Source: Chitinophaga chungangae
GTDB taxonomy: Bacteria; Bacteroidota; Bacteroidia; Chitinophagales; Chitinophagaceae
Assembly: GCF_017742215.1 (NCBI RefSeq)
Contig: NZ_JAGHKP010000005.1
Location: 62,001 to 126,000, forward strand
Length of the DNA: 64,000 nucleotides
Direction of reading: 5' to 3'
Made by a program: the position numbers and the translations under genes. The notes under the pieces are model-generated. The model was not told where the DNA came from. It searched no databases and saw only the letters and a list, made by a program, of their open reading frames with translations. Below, piece after piece: positions 33,173 to 42,605 of this stretch. Numbering within the stretch: the first letter of the stretch is position 1; every line of letters begins with the position of its first letter.

Positions 33173-36100
33173 ATGCGACAGATAACCGTCAGTGTTTTCA
33201 TACTTGTTCTACTCCTTCATGCATCGGCTCTCAAAGCCGAAAACTTCATCGTTACCTCCAGGGCCGACCGTGGCGCCGGCTCCCTCTGGGAAGCCATCGA
33301 ACGGGCGAACGCCAACGGCACCGCCGACCGCGACTATATCCGCTTCAACCTGCCCGGCACTACCGTAGACGACCGTACGATCATTCTCGACAAACTCGAA
33401 CTGCCCGCGCTTACCTCCAATATCGAAATAGACGGCACCACGCAGCCCGGCACGCCTTTCGGCATCAGCAACGCGAAAGTGAGGATATTAAAAACCAGCC
33501 TGGTAGGGGCGGGGTATTTTCATATGCTCAAAATATATTTTGCCGAAGATGTGGCGATTTACGGGCTTTTCCTGGATTTTCGCATACCGGAGACCGGCGC
33601 TTACGGCATTTCATTGTTCAACAGCAGCAACATCACCATCGGCGCTACCGGGAAAGGAAACGTGCTGAATGCGGCCGGCGGCAGCGTAGGCAGCGATGTC
33701 GTATCGCCCGGCAAATCGGAAAACATTCATATATCGTACAACATCATCGGTATGGAGCCGGATGGCATAACGGTGGCGGGCCTCGGAGCGCAGGCCAGGA
33801 TCAATCTGCGTTCGTCAGGCGACGTGGAGATTGACCACAACCAGATCAGCGCGGAAACTATCATGGAGGAATTTCCCGCCAGTGTGCCCAACCCTTCGTC
33901 CCGCATTTACCACGTACACGACAACCTGTTTGGAACAGATCGTACCGGTACCCTGGCGGTTGGCGTCAGCCGGATGCTGATCACCAGTCCTGACCCCATG
34001 GGAGGGCCTGCCGCACGGATACATGTGCTGAACAATCACTTCGTTTCCGGCTATTTGGAATTACAATGTTTTGGCGGCGAAATAAAAGTGCAGGGCAATA
34101 AAGTAAATACTGACATAACAGGCACCATACATACCGGCACTACCGCTTCGCCGGCGGTCACCGTTTGGAACAATGGCGGAACAACGCTGATCGGGGGAGA
34201 CCTTCCGGCGGAAAAGAACTATATCGCTGGCGGGCCATACGGCGTGTACGTTGCCGATGTGCATAATGCCACCATCAAAAAGAACAGTATTTTTTGCACG
34301 TTGACGAGAGGCATCCAGTCGATAGAAACTACTTTCCTGGAAACGCTTTCCGCTACCACCGTTACCGGCCGCAGCGAGCCGAACGCAACGATAGAGATCT
34401 ACGAAGCGGACCATTGCGACGCACGTTCCGAATGCACCGGCAAGGTATTCATCGGTTCCACAACGGCCAACGGTGCAGGCCAGTGGTCTTTTTCCGGCAC
34501 CCTGCCGCCTGATGTGGTGGCTACCGGTACCAATTCCGCAGGCCGCACTTCGGAGTTCACCCGCGCCACCATCGATCTCCAGCAGCTAGATATTGTGCCG
34601 CCGCTTTGCGGCACGCCGGGCAGCATCAAAGGGATACGTGTAACCGGAGCCATAAGCATGCAATGGGAAGACGGCGCGGGTAACTTGATCGCCGCCAACA
34701 CGCCGGAACTTTTGAATGTTCCGCCCGGCACCTACAAGCTGTTCGCCAGCGCCAGCAACGATCCACATTCGGATTGCTCGCCGCAGGAATTTAGCATAAA
34801 CATGATCAATACCCAGCCTGACATCATCACCACCGCCGTGACCGTTGTAAGTCCCTGCGGGAACAATACCGGCTCTATCAGGAATGTGATCGTTACCGGC
34901 GGGTATAAAAATACTTATGAATGGCGCAACGACAGGAACGAAATCGTAGGAACGGACGTAGAGCTGTTGAATGTTCCTTCCGGCTCTTACCGGCTTACCG
35001 CCTACAGTTCGCCCACCTGTTTCGATGTAAGCGACCCGGTGGTGATCACCGATCAGCCCGGGCCGGTGATCGATATCACCAATATGACCGTTACGCCTTC
35101 CACCTGTATGAACAACAACGGTTCGATCCGCAACATCCAGCTGGGCGGCATGGGCACTTTGGCGATACGCTGGCTGAATGAACAGGATACGCATATCGGT
35201 TCGTCCGAAAACATCGGCAACCTTGCGCCGGGCACGTACCGGCTGGAAGTGACGGACCAAAGCTCTTGTCCAGCCCTGGTTTCAGCGCCCATTGTGATCG
35301 GCGCTCTTGGCCAGGTTACGATAGACGTATCGCAGATGAAATCGCAGCCCGCGGGCTGCAACAACCAGCCTGGCGCTATTACGGGCATACAGGTCACCGG
35401 CGCCGAAACATACACCTGGCGCAATGGCAACAACGACATAGTGGGCAATACACCGGACCTCACCGGCGTGCCGGCGGGCGCATACATGCTGACGGCCACC
35501 AACAGGTATAACTGCACCGCACAAACCTTATGGATCGAAGTAGAGAATATGCAGGCCTCAAACTGGAGCGTAAAAGGAGAGATACATCTGCCGGTCTGCA
35601 ACGAATCGAACGGTGAAATAAGGATCACGGACATCAGCGGCACGCAGGTGCAATCGCTGCGCTGGACGAATGCGGCCACCAACGCCACGTTGGGAACAGA
35701 CCGTACGCTGGGCGGCCTTGGGCCCGGCGATTATAAACTTTATCTCACCGATCCGGACGGCTGCGAACTGGAAGTATACACCGCTAATATTCCCCAACGT
35801 ACGCCGCCCGTATTGACCGGCACGCCGCAGATCACAAACGAATTCTGCGCAAGGGCGAACGGTTCCATAACGCTGCCGGGCGTGAATGGCGCAGGGCCGT
35901 TCCTGCTGCAATGGACGGATGCTGCGGGCGCGCTGATGAGCACCGAACAGCAGGCGAAAAACCTGAAGGCGGGCAGCTATTATGTTGAAGTGATGGACAT
36001 GTACGGATGCACCGTGAAGTCTGACGCATATATCGTGCAAAACGAGGCCGAACCGCTGGCCCCGCCCGCCGACCAGACGATCACCATCGGGAAAGGCCTG

Positions 36101-36580
36101 CCGTTGCGCATCAACGTTACTTCGCCTTCCCCGGCCGTGTTTACGTTGTATGCGGACGCCGGTACAACCATGCCCCTGCAGGATAATACCACCGGCATAT
36201 TCGACATGCCGCCCCTGCAGCAAAATACAACGTATTACGTCACGCTCACGGAAGACATCTGTAAAAGCCCGCCCGCGAAGATCGATGTGAAAACGGTGGA
36301 TAAAGTAACGGTGGGCGTGCCTACCGCCTTCACACCGAATGGCGACGGGCTCAACGATATTTTCCGCCCGCAATATTCGATGATGACCTCTTTGGAATCT
36401 TTCACGGTCTTCAGCCGCTGGGGCAATGAAGTGTTCACCACCAAGACGATGGGCGTAGGCTGGAATGGCCGCCTGAACGGCGCGGAACAGCCTACGGGAA
36501 GTTATATTTACATCATCCGCGGGAAAGACGTGATGGGTAATCCTTTCCAACTGCAGGGCAGTGTATTGCTGATACGGTAA
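33173..36580 (+). CDS. large secreted protein with T9SS type-B sorting domain and six repeats
   Basis: This is a 1135-aa exported protein. The signal peptide ends near LHASALKAE. Residues 25-400 look like a right-handed beta-helix opening with the common start VTSRADRGAGSLWEAIERANANG. Six repeats of about 83 residues follow; their conserved Cys lies near 478, 561, 644, 728, 808 and 891, each before a G-S/A-I-type motif and with a W-R or W-N core (Ig-like or SprB-like). The C-terminus, VPTAFTPNGDGLNDIFRP through RWGNEVF to GSYIYIIRG, is the gliding-associated CHU_C domain used for type IX secretion. ATG 33173 is preferred over a TTG seven codons earlier. Confidence 0.92.
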   Translation: MRQITVSVFILVLLLHASALKAENFIVTSRADRGAGSLWEAIERANANGTADRDYIRFNLPGTTVDDRTIILDKLELPALTSNIEIDGTTQPGTPFGISNAKVRILKTSLVGAGYFHMLKIYFAEDVAIYGLFLDFRIPETGAYGISLFNSSNITIGATGKGNVLNAAGGSVGSDVVSPGKSENIHISYNIIGMEPDGITVAGLGAQARINLRSSGDVEIDHNQISAETIMEEFPASVPNPSSRIYHVHDNLFGTDRTGTLAVGVSRMLITSPDPMGGPAARIHVLNNHFVSGYLELQCFGGEIKVQGNKVNTDITGTIHTGTTASPAVTVWNNGGTTLIGGDLPAEKNYIAGGPYGVYVADVHNATIKKNSIFCTLTRGIQSIETTFLETLSATTVTGRSEPNATIEIYEADHCDARSECTGKVFIGSTTANGAGQWSFSGTLPPDVVATGTNSAGRTSEFTRATIDLQQLDIVPPLCGTPGSIKGIRVTGAISMQWEDGAGNLIAANTPELLNVPPGTYKLFASASNDPHSDCSPQEFSINMINTQPDIITTAVTVVSPCGNNTGSIRNVIVTGGYKNTYEWRNDRNEIVGTDVELLNVPSGSYRLTAYSSPTCFDVSDPVVITDQPGPVIDITNMTVTPSTCMNNNGSIRNIQLGGMGTLAIRWLNEQDTHIGSSENIGNLAPGTYRLEVTDQSSCPALVSAPIVIGALGQVTIDVSQMKSQPAGCNNQPGAITGIQVTGAETYTWRNGNNDIVGNTPDLTGVPAGAYMLTATNRYNCTAQTLWIEVENMQASNWSVKGEIHLPVCNESNGEIRITDISGTQVQSLRWTNAATNATLGTDRTLGGLGPGDYKLYLTDPDGCELEVYTANIPQRTPPVLTGTPQITNEFCARANGSITLPGVNGAGPFLLQWTDAAGALMSTEQQAKNLKAGSYYVEVMDMYGCTVKSDAYIVQNEAEPLAPPADQTITIGKGLPLRINVTSPSPAVFTLYADAGTTMPLQDNTTGIFDMPPLQQNTTYYVTLTEDICKSPPAKIDVKTVDKVTVGVPTAFTPNGDGLNDIFRPQYSMMTSLESFTVFSRWGNEVFTTKTMGVGWNGRLNGAEQPTGSYIYIIRGKDVMGNPFQLQGSVLLIR

Positions 36581-36597
36581 ACGATAAAAGCAGCATA

Positions 36598-36632
36598 AAA
36601 AAATCCGCAGCGATCATCGTTGCGGATTTTTT
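36598..36632. terminator. bidirectional terminator
   Basis: AAAAAATCCGCAGCGAT pairs with ATCGTTGCGGATTTTTT with one G-T wobble and a 1-nt spacer. It lies between the convergent T9SS-cargo and M20D genes. Confidence 0.85.
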
Positions 36633-36649
36633 GTTGGCAGGCGAATGTT

Positions 36650-37945
36650 TTATTTCGCGGAAAGTTCCGCGAAATCGAATACGAGGTTGCAGAACGCTTT
36701 CACGCCTACGTACAGCTCGCTATCGTCGATATAAAAATCGGGGGTGTGATGGCCGGGCGCTTTTTTCGGGTCGTTGCCTTTGGGCATGCCGCCGAGATAA
36801 AAGAAAAACGCCGGGGCTTTGGTACCGTAAAATGAAAAATCCTCCGCGCCCGTCACCCAGTTCATGACGGCCGTTTTACCGGCGCCGGCGGCCTTTTGCA
36901 GCGAAGGCACCATCTTTTGCACCAACGCCGAATCGTTAAATGTCACCAGTGTTTTTTTGTCGATAGACACAACGGCTTCCGCGCCCGCCGCTTCGGCGAT
37001 CTTCACCGCCGTTTTGCGGATGCGCTGATGCACGTCTTCCTGCATCCTGCTGTCCAGCGTGCGGATAGTGCCTTCCAGCAGAGCTTCTTCAGGAATGATA
37101 TTGCTGCGCACGCCGCTGTGGAACTTGCCGACGGTGATCACTACCGGCGCGTCCACGATGTTGGATTGCCGGCTGACGATGGTTTGCAAACCTTCCACGA
37201 TCTGCGCGCCGGTCACGATCGGGTCTACGCTGTTCCATGGCGTCGAACCGTGCGCCTGCTTGCCTTTGACGGCAATGGTGAACCAGTCGGACGATGCCAT
37301 CATAGCGCCCTGTCTATACCGGATGCTGCCCGCCTCGATGGCAGAATTGATGTGCAGGCCGAACACCGCGTCTACCTTCGGATTGTCCATCACGCCTTCT
37401 TTCACCATCAGCGGCGCGCCGCCTTCCTCATCGCCCGGAGGGCCCTCTTCCGCGGGCTGGAAAATAAATTTCACGGTGCCGGATATATCTTTTTTCATCG
37501 AAGCAAGCACTTCGGCGGTGGCCATCAGTATCGCCACATGACTATCATGACCGCAGGCGTGCATCACCGGCACCGTTTGCCCGAGATATTCGGCAGTTAC
37601 CTGCGATTTAAAGGGAAGATCCACTCGTTCTTTCACCGGCAACCCATCCATATCCGCGCGGAGCGCCACTACCGGCCCGGGTTTGCCGCCTTTCAGCAGG
37701 CCCACCACGCCGGTTTTGGCAACGCCGGTCTGCACTTCGATGCCCAGTTTTTTAAGATGCGCGGCAACATACGCGGCAGTTTGCACTTCGCGGTTAGACA
37801 ATTCGGGATGTTCGTGCAGGTACCTTCTCCATTCGATCAGTTTGGCGGAAATGGCGCCCGCTTTTGCGGCGATCTGCGCCTGCTGGTCCTGCGCCTGAAG
37901 GGATACGGCAAAAAAGGCCAGCCATAGGGTAAGCAATGTTTTCAT
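36650..37945 (-). CDS. exported M20D amidohydrolase (hippurate hydrolase-like)
   Basis: This is a 431-aa metallopeptidase-family amidohydrolase, 36650-37945, with a signal peptide (MKTLLTLWLAFFAVSLQAQ). Metal-site motifs are MHACGHDSHVAIL and FQPAEEGPPGDEEGG; the dimerisation lid lies between about 205 and 320. The C-terminal HHTPDFYIDDSELYVGVKAF supplies the last ligand region. M20D enzymes hydrolyse N-acyl amino acids, hippurate or auxin conjugates. Periplasmic location suggests scavenging. Start 37945 is preferred over a codon eight residues upstream because it begins the signal peptide. Confidence 0.92.
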   Translation of the reverse strand: MKTLLTLWLAFFAVSLQAQDQQAQIAAKAGAISAKLIEWRRYLHEHPELSNREVQTAAYVAAHLKKLGIEVQTGVAKTGVVGLLKGGKPGPVVALRADMDGLPVKERVDLPFKSQVTAEYLGQTVPVMHACGHDSHVAILMATAEVLASMKKDISGTVKFIFQPAEEGPPGDEEGGAPLMVKEGVMDNPKVDAVFGLHINSAIEAGSIRYRQGAMMASSDWFTIAVKGKQAHGSTPWNSVDPIVTGAQIVEGLQTIVSRQSNIVDAPVVITVGKFHSGVRSNIIPEEALLEGTIRTLDSRMQEDVHQRIRKTAVKIAEAAGAEAVVSIDKKTLVTFNDSALVQKMVPSLQKAAGAGKTAVMNWVTGAEDFSFYGTKAPAFFFYLGGMPKGNDPKKAPGHHTPDFYIDDSELYVGVKAFCNLVFDFAELSAK

Positions 37946-38109
37946 TGTGGCAATGATTGGTAGTACCATAAAGTAATAAGTATACCGCTATTATCCTATT
38001 TTTTTAATACGAAATCTCCTGCCACTTGTGCCCCCGCCGGATACGTAACCGCCGGTCCCTTTTTTACGGGTAAAAGGAACCGGTCTGCTTTTTTCGTAAT
38101 TTCCCCGTT

Positions 38110-40473
38110 ATGACGCTGCGTTTTTTCGTACGGTACTCCACTTCCTGGGGCCAGCAACTTTCTCTCGCCCTGCATAATGGCCGCGTGCTACCCATGGACT
38201 GGCACGACGCAGACCACTGGACGGCCGAGCTGGAATGGAACGAGCCGGAGCTGCATTACCGTTACATTTTTACGCAGGGATGGGAGCTGAAAGAACAAGC
38301 CGATCGCGTGCTGGTATTCCGTGAAGGCGAAACGGAGCTTACCCTCCGCGACGAATGGCGGCAACCCGGGCGTTTGGCGGATAATTTGCTGAAGGCGCCT
38401 TTCCGCGACGTGTATTTTCATCATCCGCCGCAAGGCGTGCCACGCGGCGGATCGCATTATTTCCAGGTGAGCGTGCCGCTGCTGGAAAGCGGGAGGGAAG
38501 TGGCGCTGACCGGGAACATCCCTTCGCTGGGCGACTGGAACACCGCGCTGGCGGTGAAGATGCAGGCGCGGGAAGACGGCCGCTTCGCCGTCAATGTGAA
38601 CATCCCGCCCGGCATGGACGTAGCGTACAAATATTTGCTGGACGGCGCTGAGTTTGAAACAGGAGAGAACCGTTCTTTCCATTCTTCCGCCGCCTGCGTG
38701 ATCGACGACGGCTTTGCGCGGTTTAACCATCAGCCCTGGAAAGGCGCGGGCGTTGCTGTGCCCGTGTTTTCGCTGCGCTCTGAAAAAGGGCTGGGCTGCG
38801 GCGAGTTCGCAGACCTCAAGCTGCTGGCGGATTGGGCTTCGGCTACCGGTCAGCGCTTGGTGCAGCTGTTGCCGGTAAACGATACGATGACGGATAACAG
38901 CTGGAAAGATTCTTATCCTTACGCCGCCATTTCTGCGTTCGCGCTTCACCCCATGTACATACATCTTCCCGCACTGGGAGCGTCGGAAGGTTACACAGCT
39001 GTGCAGGAACGGCTCAACGCCTTGCAGGACATGGATTACGAAACAACTATCCTTTTCAAAATAAATGCGCTGCAAACGTTCTATCAAAATTTTCGCGGCG
39101 ATGCGGCATTTGACGGATGGGTGAAGAAAAACCTTTACTGGCTGGAACCTTACGCGGCATTTTGTTGCAAACGCGACGGCAGCAGCGACGTTGTTTTTTA
39201 TCAGTACGTACAATATTGCCTTCACCTGCAGCTCTCCGAAGCCGTGTCCTACGCGCATTCGCAGGGCGTCGCCATTAAAGGCGACCTGCCCGTGGGAATG
39301 GCATTGCACAGCGCGGACGTGTCGTATATGCCCGAGCTTTTCGACGCCACCGTGCAGGCCGGCGCGCCGCCGGACGAGTTTGCGCAGAGAGGCCAGAACT
39401 GGGGCTTCCCCGCTTACAACTGGCCCATTATGGAAGTGACGGGTTACGGCTGGTGGCGGCAGCGTTTGCAGCATATGGCGCAATATTTTTCCGCTTTCAG
39501 GATCGATCATGTGCTGGGATTTTTTCGCCTGTGGCAGATCCCGCGGCACACGAAAGAAGGCATACTCGGTTATTTCCACCCGGCAAAAGCTTTTACGGAA
39601 CAGGAGATTATCGACTGGGGCATTCCTTTCGAACATGCGCGGTATTGCGAGCCGTACATTACGGACGATGTGCTGTACCGCATCTTCAGCGCCGATGCCG
39701 TAACGGTAAAGTCCGTTTACCTGGAACCTTCCGGCGACGGCCGTTACCGGCTGCAGGAAGCATACCGCCGCCAGTGCGATATTCACGAAGAAGACCCGGG
39801 CATCCGCCAGGGCCTGTACGATCTCATCACCAACGTTATTTTCCTGGAGCCTTCGCCGGGTGAATTTCATCCCCGTTTCGGTTTGCAGGAAACGGAATCG
39901 TTCCTCGCGCTGGACGCGGCGGTGCAGGAAAGCCTGCTGCAATTGTCTTTGCACTTTTTTTATCACCGCCACGACGAACTGTGGGAGAAAGAAGCGCTGC
40001 GCAAGCTGCCCGTGCTGCAATCCGCCACCGATATGCTCGTGTGCGGCGAAGATCTTGGCATGGTGCCGCATTGTGTGCCGGGCGTGCTGCAAAGGCTGGG
40101 CATTCTCAGCCTGGAAGTATTGCCCATGCCAAAACAGAGTGGGCAAACACCCGCCGGCGCGCCTTATCTTTCCGTAGTAACGCCTTCCACGCACGATATG
40201 GCGACCGTCAGGGAATATGCGCCGGGCAGGGAAGAAGAGGTGCTGCGGCTGCACCTTGAAGCCCCGGCCATGTGGTGCATAATGCAGCTGCAGGACTGGT
40301 TTTCGCTGGACGGTGCGCTGTGCGGCCGCCCGCCGGAAGAAGAGCGCATCAATGTGCCGGCAGTATCGCCATGGTATTGGCGCTACCGTATGCCGGTAAC
40401 GCTCGAAACGCTTTGCCAAACCGCCCCGTTGAACGAAAAGATACGGTCGATGCTGCGGGAAAGCGGCCGCTGA
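38110..40473 (+). CDS. malQ: 4-alpha-glucanotransferase with N-terminal starch-binding domains
   Basis: This is a 787-aa GH77 enzyme (amylomaltase) that disproportionates maltodextrins. Two CBM20-like beta domains come first (about 1-95 and 105-215, the second reading VALTGNIPSLGDWNTALAVKM). The GH77 barrel then starts at GVAVPVFSLRSEKGLGCGEF. Nucleophile Asp466 is in FRIDHVLGFFR, acid/base Glu647 in CGEDLGMVPH, and Asp696 in STHDMATVR. Other landmarks are SYPYAAISAFALHPMYI and IKGDLPVGMALHSADV. The plant DPE2-like architecture is usual in Bacteroidota. No signal peptide; cytoplasmic. A possible rho-independent signal is not visible after the stop. Confidence 0.96.
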   Translation: MTLRFFVRYSTSWGQQLSLALHNGRVLPMDWHDADHWTAELEWNEPELHYRYIFTQGWELKEQADRVLVFREGETELTLRDEWRQPGRLADNLLKAPFRDVYFHHPPQGVPRGGSHYFQVSVPLLESGREVALTGNIPSLGDWNTALAVKMQAREDGRFAVNVNIPPGMDVAYKYLLDGAEFETGENRSFHSSAACVIDDGFARFNHQPWKGAGVAVPVFSLRSEKGLGCGEFADLKLLADWASATGQRLVQLLPVNDTMTDNSWKDSYPYAAISAFALHPMYIHLPALGASEGYTAVQERLNALQDMDYETTILFKINALQTFYQNFRGDAAFDGWVKKNLYWLEPYAAFCCKRDGSSDVVFYQYVQYCLHLQLSEAVSYAHSQGVAIKGDLPVGMALHSADVSYMPELFDATVQAGAPPDEFAQRGQNWGFPAYNWPIMEVTGYGWWRQRLQHMAQYFSAFRIDHVLGFFRLWQIPRHTKEGILGYFHPAKAFTEQEIIDWGIPFEHARYCEPYITDDVLYRIFSADAVTVKSVYLEPSGDGRYRLQEAYRRQCDIHEEDPGIRQGLYDLITNVIFLEPSPGEFHPRFGLQETESFLALDAAVQESLLQLSLHFFYHRHDELWEKEALRKLPVLQSATDMLVCGEDLGMVPHCVPGVLQRLGILSLEVLPMPKQSGQTPAGAPYLSVVTPSTHDMATVREYAPGREEEVLRLHLEAPAMWCIMQLQDWFSLDGALCGRPPEEERINVPAVSPWYWRYRMPVTLETLCQTAPLNEKIRSMLRESGR

Positions 40474-40571
40474 AAACTACGCCCGCATTGTTTTACATCG
40501 TGATACATATAACAGATATTCCGGCATGAACGCCCGTAGGAAATGCCATAATCCCGCAGTATATTTAGTTT

Positions 40572-41591
40572 ATGGAACTGACATTGTATCCCTTCGTACT
40601 GAAATTCAGGCATACGTTTACGATATCGAGAAAAAGCAAGGATGTGCAACCTTTGCTGGTGGCGGAACTGCGGCAGAACGGCCTTAGTGGTATCGGCGAA
40701 ACGGCTGACAATGCCTATTACAACATCACCGTGCCCGGCCTGATGAAGGCCATCAATGCGCACCGGCCTTTTATCGAAAGTTACCAGCTCGATACGCCGG
40801 AAGCTTTCTGGGAGGAGATGTACCCGCGCCTGGCGGACAATATGTTCGCGCTTTGCGCGCTGGACCTTGCGGCGCACGACCTGTACGCCAAACAGCAGGG
40901 CAAAAAACTCTACGAAGTCTGGAACCTCGACCCATCGCATAATCCCATGACGGACTACACCATCGGCATCGATACAGTGGAGAACATGGTGAAGAAATTA
41001 CAGGAATTTCCCTGGCCCATTTACAAGATCAAACTCGGCACCAAAGACGATATCGCTATCATCACCGAACTGCGGAAACACACCACCGCTGTTTTTCGCG
41101 TAGACGCCAACTGCGCCTGGGGCGTGGATGAAACGTTGCGCAACGCAAAAGCTTTTCGCGGGCTGGGCGTTGAGTTCATCGAGCAGCCGATGCCCGCGGC
41201 GGATTGGGAAGGCATGCGCAAAGTATACGCGGAATCTGCGCTTCCGCTGATAGCGGACGAAAGCTGCATCGTGGAAAGCGATGTGCGGAAATGCGAGGGT
41301 CATTTTCACGGCATCAACATCAAACTCACCAAATGCGGCGGCATCACGCCCGCACGCAGGATGATCATGGAAGCGAAATCGCTGGGCATGAAAGTAATGA
41401 CCGGCAGCATGAACGAAAGCACCGTAGGCACTTCAGCGGTAGCGCACCTGCTTCCTTACCTCGACTATACAGACATGGACGGCCCGCTGCTGCTGGCCGA
41501 CGACATTGCCGACGGCGTAAAGATCCGCGACGGCGAGATCATTTATGCCGACAGGAACGGCACCGGTGCGGAATTGCACCGGGCGTTCTGA
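40572..41591 (+). CDS. dipeptide epimerase (enolase superfamily)
   Basis: This is a 339-aa member of the muconate-lactonizing subgroup, L-Ala-D/L-Glu epimerase type. Base lysines appear in IYKIKLGT and IKLTKCGGI on either side of the active site. Metal ligands are the Asp in FRVDANCAW, the Glu in FIEQPMP and the Asp in IADES. The C-terminal LLLADDIADGVKIRDGEI shows the DxD-type specificity segment expected for dipeptide binding. It would act in murein peptide recycling. It lies about 100 bp after malQ with no shared function apparent. Confidence 0.9.
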   Translation: MELTLYPFVLKFRHTFTISRKSKDVQPLLVAELRQNGLSGIGETADNAYYNITVPGLMKAINAHRPFIESYQLDTPEAFWEEMYPRLADNMFALCALDLAAHDLYAKQQGKKLYEVWNLDPSHNPMTDYTIGIDTVENMVKKLQEFPWPIYKIKLGTKDDIAIITELRKHTTAVFRVDANCAWGVDETLRNAKAFRGLGVEFIEQPMPAADWEGMRKVYAESALPLIADESCIVESDVRKCEGHFHGINIKLTKCGGITPARRMIMEAKSLGMKVMTGSMNESTVGTSAVAHLLPYLDYTDMDGPLLLADDIADGVKIRDGEIIYADRNGTGAELHRAF

Positions 41592-41639
41592 TGATCGCCA
41601 TTTTTTCTTCCACTTTTTTTAAAGCATCGGTCTAAAAAA

Positions 41640-41683
41640 ACAGACCGCCTCTCCCCGGTTAATCCCGGAAAAAAACGGTCTGT
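41640..41683 (+). terminator. hairpin after the epimerase gene
   Basis: ACAGACCG (41640-41647) pairs with CGGTCTGT (41676-41683). An inner CCGG/CCGG stem closes part of the loop. It has no good T-tail, so termination is uncertain. Confidence 0.4.
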
Positions 41684-41704
41684 CAGGATCTGGAGAAAAA
41701 GTCG

Positions 41705-42238
41705 TTAATGTTTCGAAAGCGCAACGTCGGCGCTGGCCGTAAGGTTTTCAGGCTCCTGTTTCATGCCTGAAAAAGCGAACGACGGCATGTCGAAATTGTT
41801 GGTTACGACCATGTAACCGCTGATGATGTTGGCTTCCCTGAATTTGAAGTACACCTTGTTGTTAAGCAGCCACTCGTGCGGGTGGCAGGCAAGGCTGTAC
41901 GGCTGGTCGCTGCGCAGGTCGGGCTTCATGATGAAATCATGGTTCTTGCCCGGCGCGATCATGCCTTTGATGTGACAGAAGTCCCTCCACTTCGGGTGGT
42001 AACGCTGGTCGTTTTCCATCCTCCCGTAAAAGAACATCCCGCGCGCGCTGTCTATATGCAGGATATAGCGCAGCTGGCCGGCGTCTGATTTAAAAGAGAT
42101 GTAATAAGTTCCTAGAAGGGCAGCGGTTTTTTGCTGCATGATTTTGTTCACATGCTGGCTGTGCGATTGCAGGGGGATACATAGCAGGAAAACTGCAATA
42201 ACGGTAACAGCCGGCCGGATGATAGAATGGCGGATCAT
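41705..42238 (-). CDS. exported protein of unknown function
   Basis: This is a 177-aa protein with a signal peptide ending near IPLQSHSQ. The mature part (GTYYISFKSDAGQLRYILHIDSARGMFFYGRM) is predicted mainly beta. His and Cys occur in DFCHIKGMI and SLACHPHEWLLNN. I do not recognise the family. It follows the protease pair on the same strand after about 100 bp, but nothing ties it to them. Codon use is typical of the window. Confidence 0.7.
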   Translation of the reverse strand: MIRHSIIRPAVTVIAVFLLCIPLQSHSQHVNKIMQQKTAALLGTYYISFKSDAGQLRYILHIDSARGMFFYGRMENDQRYHPKWRDFCHIKGMIAPGKNHDFIMKPDLRSDQPYSLACHPHEWLLNNKVYFKFREANIISGYMVVTNNFDMPSFAFSGMKQEPENLTASADVALSKH

Positions 42239-42338
42239 GGCGCGACAATTTTAGTGCACTTAAAGTTACGACGCTTCCATACCGCAGTGGCGGCCAATAT
42301 TACCGGTGGAAATAACAGGATTAGTTGGGTGTTAACGA

Positions 42339-42605
42339 TCAGGCTTCGGGCTCTGGAATTTCCCGCCAGCTGCTGGCGAAGAAAACATAGTCGCTCCTGC
42401 GCCCCGTCGCTTCAATGAATTTACCGGCCAGTTTCGCCAAAGGGTTATCCGTAAAAGGATTGCCGCCCGCCGGGCGGATCAGGAAACTTCCGTCTTCCGT
42501 TTCCAGGTACACCCCGAGGCTCTCGCTTTTGGTCGTTCTGGCGAAGGTTTTCAGCACCAGGCGGCCTTTTACGGTAAGCTGTTTATTTTTTTTAGCGTCT
42601 GACAT
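42339..42605 (-). CDS. small protein downstream of the gingipain-like protease
   Basis: This is an 88-aa cytoplasmic protein. After a basic start (MSDAKKNKQL), the sequence TVKGRLVLKTFARTTKSESLGVYLET, GSFLIRPAGGNPF and a final DYVFFASSWREI looks all-beta, OB-fold-like. The start at 42605 overlaps the end of the protease gene (42592) by 14 bp, so the two are co-expressed. No name can be given. The tight coupling suggests a partner, inhibitor or substrate of the protease, which is inference. Confidence 0.7.
   Translation of the reverse strand: MSDAKKNKQLTVKGRLVLKTFARTTKSESLGVYLETEDGSFLIRPAGGNPFTDNPLAKLAGKFIEATGRRSDYVFFASSWREIPEPEA

Noticed and set aside
38188..40419. Very long open frame antisense to malQ
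   Set aside because: Shadow of third-position GC bias; malQ has all catalytic residues, and the antisense product resembles nothing.
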